Of a DNA stretch of 64,000 nt, positions 59,182-64,000 are shown piece by piece (positions within the stretch are counted from its first letter, which is position 1; every line of letters begins with the position of its first letter). The notes under the pieces were generated by a model. That model did not search any database. It worked only from the letters and a program-made list of their open reading frames with translations, and had not been told where the DNA came from. The translations under genes were made by a program, and so were the position numbers. Origin of the DNA: CALJFL01 sp963669435 (GTDB taxonomy: Bacteria > Pseudomonadota > Gammaproteobacteria > Pseudomonadales > Halieaceae); NCBI GenBank assembly GCA_963669435.1, contig OY770025.1:3782001-3846000 (forward strand), written 5' to 3'.

Positions 59182-62100
59182 CTAGAACTGGTACTTCACA
59201 CTCAGGTAATAGTAGCGCGCCCTGTTGGAGTGCAGTTCCCCCTCGAAGCCGAAGTCTTCCTCGGCAAAGGGCGGATCTTCATCGGTCACGTTATTGATCC
59301 CCAGGCGAATGGTGCTGCCTTCGCCCAGCAGGCCGCGGTGTGAACCGAATACGTTGACGGTTGTGTGTGAGTCCACTTCCATAAAGTCGTCGTCTTCGTT
59401 GGTTACATTGGGTTCGAATACTTTGCCCACGTAGTTAACAAAGGCCCCGGCGCCCCACACGTCCTGGTTGCTGCTCCAGTTGATGGCGGCGGTGCCCCGC
59501 CACTTGGGTACAAACTCGATCTCGAGCTGTGAGCCGACTGAGCTACCCAGTACATCGGGGTCGGCGCCGGCTGCGACCAGTAAAGCCGCCGCACCGCCGG
59601 GCTCTTGGTCAAAGGTGAGAATACGTGCGGCGTTGAGCTTGAAATCGAAGTAGCCCAGGCCGCTGCTCAAGCTGTAGGTGACACCCAGATCCACCCCTTC
59701 GACCGTGCGCTCGTTGAGGTTTTCGTAACTGCGCGTGATGCGCACAATTTCACCGAGGGGACTGTCTTCCGTGGGTTCCGAGCGAATCACACTCGGATTG
59801 AAGCCGCCGGCCTCGCGTAGTACCGCATCCAGGCGTGATTCGTTCTCATCTGTGAATACGCCGACGGTGTCGACCGTTTCAATTTCCCACCAGTCCGCGG
59901 TAAGGATAATGTTATCGGTGGGGGTCAGTACGATGCCGAAGCTGTAGTTCTCGCTTTCCTCGGGGTCGAGATCTTCGTTACCGGAGGTCTCCAGGATATA
60001 GTTACCATTGTCGGGGCCATCGTTGATGTCCCCCGTACCCAGCAGTATGCCCTCGGCATAGTCTTCTACTGACGTGGTGATCGAGGTCGCCGGTGAGTTC
60101 AGCTGAATCAGGTTGGGTGCCCGGAAACCTTCCGAGTACGCGCCGCGGAACATCAACCAATCCGATACCTGCCAGGACATGGCCAACTTCGGCCGGGTAA
60201 TGCTGCCGACATCATCGAAGTCCTCGTAGCGCACAGCTAACTGTGCGTCGAGATTTTGTACCCCTGGCAGGTCACGTAGCAGCGGCAGGTAGAGCTCGCC
60301 GTACCAGGAAAAGACCGTGCGATCTGCAGAGACATCCGGGCGCACACTACTGCCTTCCAGGCTGCTCAGGTTGGTCACTTCACCGGGAGCCAGGCTGTCG
60401 TCCAGTGGGTCGATGAACGGTTGGCTGCCATCGAAAATACTGCTGTTGTCCTCGTCCAGTTCCTCGCGACGCCACTCAATGCCGGTGCCGAAACCGGCGT
60501 CACCGGCGGGCATGCTGAATAATGACGCGTTGGATAGTTTCAGATCCACCAGCGCCAGGGTTGTTTCCACATCTCGACTGGCGCTGACGATAAACGGGTC
60601 AATACTCGAACGCGGGTTGGGCGTGGCGTCGGCGATGCTGGTCGGGTCGTTGGGATTCACGCCGGTGAAAATGTTGTAGGCATCGGGCGTATCCCGGGCA
60701 ATCTGTGCCTGGAACAGTGGGGTACTGATGCGGTTCTTGGTCTTGTCATTGACCTCGGCCTCACTATACAGCACCGCTGTGTCCCAGTCCCAGTCGCCGG
60801 CTGTACCACGCAGACCATTGAGGAAACGCCAATTGGTGCCCGTCACTTCAATGTTGCGGGTTCCTACATCCAGTGGGCGAAAGCTGTTCAGTTCAAAGCC
60901 CAGCCCTTCCTCGGGGACGATGGAGGTGTCCAGGTTCGGTAAGCGGTTGGGGTTTTCCCGACCGTCAGCAAAGGTCACCGGGCCCAACGGATTCCAGTAG
61001 TAATCCGCGGGTACCTGGAAGCGCCCGTTACTCAAAATGGCGGACTGTTCCCAGAATCGATCCGTGGTGGAGCTGTAATAATTGGATTCGTTGTAAAACT
61101 CCAGACCACTGTTGAACTCGTGGGTCAGGTAGGCGCTGATGGTGAAACGCTCAATATCAGGAGTCAGTGTGCGGGTTTCGTTGCGGTTGGGGCGTATCGC
61201 CCGGTCCTGCCCGCTGCGATCCAGGCAGAGGTCTTCAACTCCGTCGTTGTAAACCGTGTCCGCACCGGCAATGCCTTCGCCGCCGCAGTCCTCTACTGTC
61301 CAGAGGTCGCCACTATCCAGGGTAAGATCAACGGGGCGCACATGAAAGAGTCCCAGGCCATCGTAATTAACCCGCGCGAAACCTTCGAGGCTGGAACGGT
61401 TATCGAGGCTGGTGTCGTTTTCAAATCCGGATGGTGCCTGGGGCCGTGTGTCCTGGTGGCGGGAATAGGATTTTTCGGAAGCATCGACGCCATCTTTCTT
61501 GGCGTAACTGCCGGCGAGTGTCACATTGGTGGCGCCGTCATTGAAGTCAAAGCCGGTGATGCCCGACAACTCGAGGTCCTGCCGATCTGTGCCTTCCTCC
61601 GCGCCATAGCGCACATTCAGTTCGCTGCCCTGATAATCCTTGCGTGTGATGTAGTTCACCACACCAGCCACCGCGTCGGAGCCATACAATGCGCCGGCGC
61701 CGTCTCGCAGTACTTCCACTCGCTCAAGGCCGGCGACGGGTAGTGTGTTGGAATTTACGGTCACGATGGGCACGCCATCGATACTGCTGGTCTGGGTGGT
61801 TGGGTGGAGTACCATGCGGCGTCCGTTCATCAACACCAGCGTATTACCTTCCCCGATGCTGCGCAGGTTAACTGACCCCACATCACCGCGCGCGGCATTG
61901 ACGCCAGTAATACCACCGCGTGACGCGCCAAAGCCCACCGAGCCGATTTGCGGGATGGAGCGCAGTAGTTCATCACCGTCCAGGGCGCCGGTGGTGTCGA
62001 TATCACTGCTGTCCATAACGGTTACCGGCATACCTCCTGCGATGTCCACGCCTTTAATCTGGGATCCTGTGACCAATACTTCCTCGAGCAGCGGGGCGGA

Positions 62101-62190
62101 CTCGTCCTCAACCCCCTGCGCCAGGGCCGCGGTGGTGTGCAGCGCAAGTATTCCCGAAACCGCCATCGCTATTTTGCGTTTTTTGAACAT
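59182..62190 (-). CDS. TonB-dependent outer-membrane receptor
   Basis: Complete receptor of 1002 aa. Signal peptide MFKKRKIAMAVSGILALHTTAALA, then a TonB-box-like LLEEVLVTGS. Plug domain: DGDELLRSIPQIGSVG, VNLRSIGEGNTLVLMNGRR, VEVLRDGAGALYGSDAVAGV with the usual VVNYITRK end. Barrel to the last residue, ending in aromatic (YYLSVKYQF). The plug type and length resemble receptors for peptides, glycans or aromatic compounds in marine Gammaproteobacteria; ligand unknown. It converges on the phosphorelay operon and ends at its own terminator. Upstream repeats (62329-62381) may bind its regulator. Confidence 0.93.
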   Translation of the reverse strand: MFKKRKIAMAVSGILALHTTAALAQGVEDESAPLLEEVLVTGSQIKGVDIAGGMPVTVMDSSDIDTTGALDGDELLRSIPQIGSVGFGASRGGITGVNAARGDVGSVNLRSIGEGNTLVLMNGRRMVLHPTTQTSSIDGVPIVTVNSNTLPVAGLERVEVLRDGAGALYGSDAVAGVVNYITRKDYQGSELNVRYGAEEGTDRQDLELSGITGFDFNDGATNVTLAGSYAKKDGVDASEKSYSRHQDTRPQAPSGFENDTSLDNRSSLEGFARVNYDGLGLFHVRPVDLTLDSGDLWTVEDCGGEGIAGADTVYNDGVEDLCLDRSGQDRAIRPNRNETRTLTPDIERFTISAYLTHEFNSGLEFYNESNYYSSTTDRFWEQSAILSNGRFQVPADYYWNPLGPVTFADGRENPNRLPNLDTSIVPEEGLGFELNSFRPLDVGTRNIEVTGTNWRFLNGLRGTAGDWDWDTAVLYSEAEVNDKTKNRISTPLFQAQIARDTPDAYNIFTGVNPNDPTSIADATPNPRSSIDPFIVSASRDVETTLALVDLKLSNASLFSMPAGDAGFGTGIEWRREELDEDNSSIFDGSQPFIDPLDDSLAPGEVTNLSSLEGSSVRPDVSADRTVFSWYGELYLPLLRDLPGVQNLDAQLAVRYEDFDDVGSITRPKLAMSWQVSDWLMFRGAYSEGFRAPNLIQLNSPATSITTSVEDYAEGILLGTGDINDGPDNGNYILETSGNEDLDPEESENYSFGIVLTPTDNIILTADWWEIETVDTVGVFTDENESRLDAVLREAGGFNPSVIRSEPTEDSPLGEIVRITRSYENLNERTVEGVDLGVTYSLSSGLGYFDFKLNAARILTFDQEPGGAAALLVAAGADPDVLGSSVGSQLEIEFVPKWRGTAAINWSSNQDVWGAGAFVNYVGKVFEPNVTNEDDDFMEVDSHTTVNVFGSHRGLLGEGSTIRLGINNVTDEDPPFAEEDFGFEGELHSNRARYYYLSVKYQF

Positions 62191-62540
62191 CTTTTATTCT
62201 CCCAGCACCAGTATAGATTCCCGACGACTATGACTACGATTGCTATTTGCGTGTTTCGTAAGTGCGTCAGCTTGTGTATCTGGTGCTTGACTCTTCTTAT
62301 CACCAGACTCAGGAAGGAGGCTACGCCTGTTCTGTAAACTCCTCATTCGGTGCTGATTTCATCTTGTTGAGTTTTGTAAACAGTACGTTAACAGGCGCAG
62401 GTAATGGCCCGGGGCGTATTCAGCCGTGGCTATAATCGCCGCCACACTGGTGCTTTGCCACGATCGGTCTAGAATCAAGTTTCAGAGTATCGTGACTGAT
62501 TGGGCATTTGCACCTTACTCGAAATTAGAGCGGGTAAACC
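62191..62540. promoter_or_regulatory. Intergenic region with GTTYTGTAAAC direct repeats
   Basis: This 350-base divergent gap holds no gene. GTTCTGTAAAC (62329-62339) and GTTTTGTAAAC (62371-62381) are direct repeats 42 bases apart, about four helical turns, so a regulator could bind both on one face of the DNA. They lie about 140-190 bases upstream of the TonB receptor start and 160-210 before the antiporter gene. Confidence 0.45.
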
Positions 62541-64000
62541 TTGAATAAGAATACTGAGAACACGGAACCGCTGGCGCGCCTTGAAGAGGCCGGGATATCT
62601 TCAGCGGAACAGCCCGACCTGGTAATGGCCCAGGTACCGTTCCTGCGTCCCCTGTTGAAACCAGCGTTTTGGGTAATTATTTTCAGTCTGCTGGCCGGTC
62701 TATATGTGCACAGCAAGGTGGAACCGCAGTGGCGGGAACATCGCACTGCCTACCAGGTATACACCAATGCCCAGGGGCAACTGAGTTATGTGGTGCGGGG
62801 GGAGGAAGTTCCGGTCGTCGGCGTTGTCCCCTATGCAGATTCTGTACTGCGCCAACCGGTCCTGGACCAGTTGCAGGGGGGAAGGCCGGCATTCAAGCAA
62901 CAATGGGTCGTTGAAACGACCACGGTAGAGGGGGAGAGCACCCAGGTGTATTCCCTGGTGTCCGCCAAGTTTCATTTTGGCGTTTGGTCGTTATTACCCG
63001 CACTGGTGGCGGTCGCTCTCTGCCTGCTGACCAAAGAGCCGCTCAGCGCGCTGCTGGGTGGCATCGTGGTGGGTGGATTCATGCTCGGGCGCTTCGATAT
63101 CACCAACGATATCCTGTTACCCAACCTGGCTACGCCCAGCGCTGCCAGCGTGTTGATGCTGTACCTGTGGCTATTGGGCGGCCTGATGGGTATCTGGTCT
63201 CGCACCGGTGCCGCTCAGGCCTTTGCGGAGTTCATGACCCGGCATTTTGTGCGCGGGCCGCGTTCGGCCAAACTGGTCGCCTGGAGCCTGGGCGTTATCT
63301 TCTTCCAGGGGGGATCGGTGAGCACCGTGTTGGTGGGTACAACGGTGAAACCGCTGGCTGACAAGAACAACATCAGCCATGAGGAACTCGCTTACATTGT
63401 TGATTCCACGGCCTCGCCCATCGCCTCGGTGCTGGCCTTCAATGCCTGGCCCGCCTATATCCAGGCACTGATTTTCGTGCCGGGTGTCGCCTTTTTGGGC
63501 ACGGAGTCCGAGCGAATCGCCTTTTTCTTTGCCAGTGTGCCATTTAGTTTTTATGGCATCCTGGCAGTGCTGGGTACCCTGTTGCTCAGCCTGGATATTG
63601 TCGGCGTTTCTGGCGCGGGGATTCGCAAGGCGCGTGTGCGCGCCCGGGAAACCGGGCAGTTGGATGCGCCGGGCGCGTCCCCCTTAAGTGCCAAGGAGCT
63701 GCACGCCAGCCACGTACCCGATGGTTACACGCCCCATGTACTGGAGTTCATCGTACCCCTGGTGACTCTTATCAGCATCGCCGTGGGTACTTTCATTGTC
63801 AGTGGCATACCGCAGGTAAACTGGGCTTTCGGTTTTGCCTTACTGGTCTCCGTACTCGTTGCCTTATTTAAGGGTATGAGCCTGGGCAATGTGATTGAAG
63901 GCTTTGGTGATGGCTTGAAGGGTGTGGTGCTGGCATCGGTAATCCTGATGCTGGCAATCACGGTGGGCGCAGTGAGTAAAGAGACCGGTGCCGGCATGTA
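62541..64000 (+). CDS. NhaC-family Na+/H+ antiporter-like protein, 3' end outside window
   Basis: The reading frame is open from 62541 to the window end (at least 486 codons). It codes for an integral membrane protein with a first helix around residues 38-54 (PAFWVIIFSLLAGLYV), a soluble loop of about 80 residues, and then the NhaC-like core (PF03553): LWLLGGLMGIWSRTG, FFQGGSVSTVLVGTTVKPLADKNNIS, and LAYIVDSTASPIA. The FFDDY-type acidic pair of NhaC is replaced by FFQGGS, so ion specificity may differ. TTG 62541 is the first in-frame start with no convincing ribosome site; ATG 62625 is the alternative. Divergent from the TonB receptor. Confidence 0.85.
   Translation, partial: MNKNTENTEPLARLEEAGISSAEQPDLVMAQVPFLRPLLKPAFWVIIFSLLAGLYVHSKVEPQWREHRTAYQVYTNAQGQLSYVVRGEEVPVVGVVPYADSVLRQPVLDQLQGGRPAFKQQWVVETTTVEGESTQVYSLVSAKFHFGVWSLLPALVAVALCLLTKEPLSALLGGIVVGGFMLGRFDITNDILLPNLATPSAASVLMLYLWLLGGLMGIWSRTGAAQAFAEFMTRHFVRGPRSAKLVAWSLGVIFFQGGSVSTVLVGTTVKPLADKNNISHEELAYIVDSTASPIASVLAFNAWPAYIQALIFVPGVAFLGTESERIAFFFASVPFSFYGILAVLGTLLLSLDIVGVSGAGIRKARVRARETGQLDAPGASPLSAKELHASHVPDGYTPHVLEFIVPLVTLISIAVGTFIVSGIPQVNWAFGFALLVSVLVALFKGMSLGNVIEGFGDGLKGVVLASVILMLAITVGAVSKETGAGM

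Noticed and set aside
1..64000. CRISPR arrays, tRNA/rRNA genes, insertion sequences, phage or conjugation modules
   Set aside because: Looked for throughout; no regularly spaced palindromic repeats, no cloverleaf with conserved TTCGA arm that I could support, and no transposase or integrase frames.

Overview
The window looks like a chromosomal piece of a marine, aerobic gammaproteobacterium of the Cellvibrionales/Halieaceae (OM60/NOR5) or Spongiibacteraceae type. The grounds are two large TonB-dependent receptors, a TonB receptor/tryptophan halogenase/SapC triad, an arsenosugar-type radical SAM cluster, several acyl-CoA and beta-oxidation genes, TamA/TamB, and a base composition that by eye is in the high fifties % G+C. 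The placement is an inference from gene content. I saw no rRNA or tRNA genes, no insertion sequences, no integrases and no CRISPR array.

Layout. 1-5165: TonB receptor (5' end outside the window), flavin-dependent halogenase-like protein and SapC protein. 5232-9945: a secreted hydrolase facing a four-gene operon for oxidative, De Ley-Doudoroff-type galactose breakdown (sugar dehydrogenase, KDGal kinase, KDPGal aldolase, lactonase); the galactonate dehydratase step is not in the window. 9968-11990: an ECF sigma factor, an NrsF-type anti-sigma and a secreted spondin-domain protein behind a promoter of the form GTAACC-N16-CGAA. 12012-17614: small DUF6316-like gene, secreted cyclase, Slt-type lytic transglycosylase, then ArsS and two arsenosugar-type glycosyltransferases. 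17706-19121: lysozyme-like small protein, YciH, SlyX. 19295-23494: a pair of acyl-CoA dehydrogenases and a protein that appears to be a dead RecB-like nuclease with a long disordered tail. 23561-26217: epoxide hydrolase, then a Gram-negative sortase with its probable substrate.

26282-33888: SutA-like small protein, surface metallopeptidase, MBL hydrolase, HSL-type esterase, PlsC acyltransferase, an Lrp regulator divergent from a PLP amino-acid decarboxylase, dienelactone hydrolase. 34100-38302: thiolase, FadJ-type multifunctional enzyme and HSD10-like dehydrogenase (beta-oxidation operon). 38563-46531: small membrane protein, APC permease, methyltransferase, TamA-TamB. 46604-54729: OmpA lipoprotein, nitrobindin-like protein, YdjM-type membrane protein, class V aminotransferase, DUF2007 zinc-ribbon protein, DUF819 membrane protein, and two lipoprotein hydrolases (D-aminoacylase type and M14 carboxypeptidase). 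55196-59076: a TorR/TorS-like phosphorelay with a periplasmic binding protein. 59182-62190: second TonB receptor. 62541 to the end: an NhaC-type antiporter running off the window.

The best candidates for under-described biology are the degenerate RecB-like protein (21881-23494), the sortase/substrate pair (24969-26217), the sigma/NrsF/spondin unit with its recognisable promoter (9968-11990), and the halogenase-SapC-TonB triad beside a galactose pathway (1-9945). All coordinates, motifs and start choices come from reading the sequence; no database search was run.
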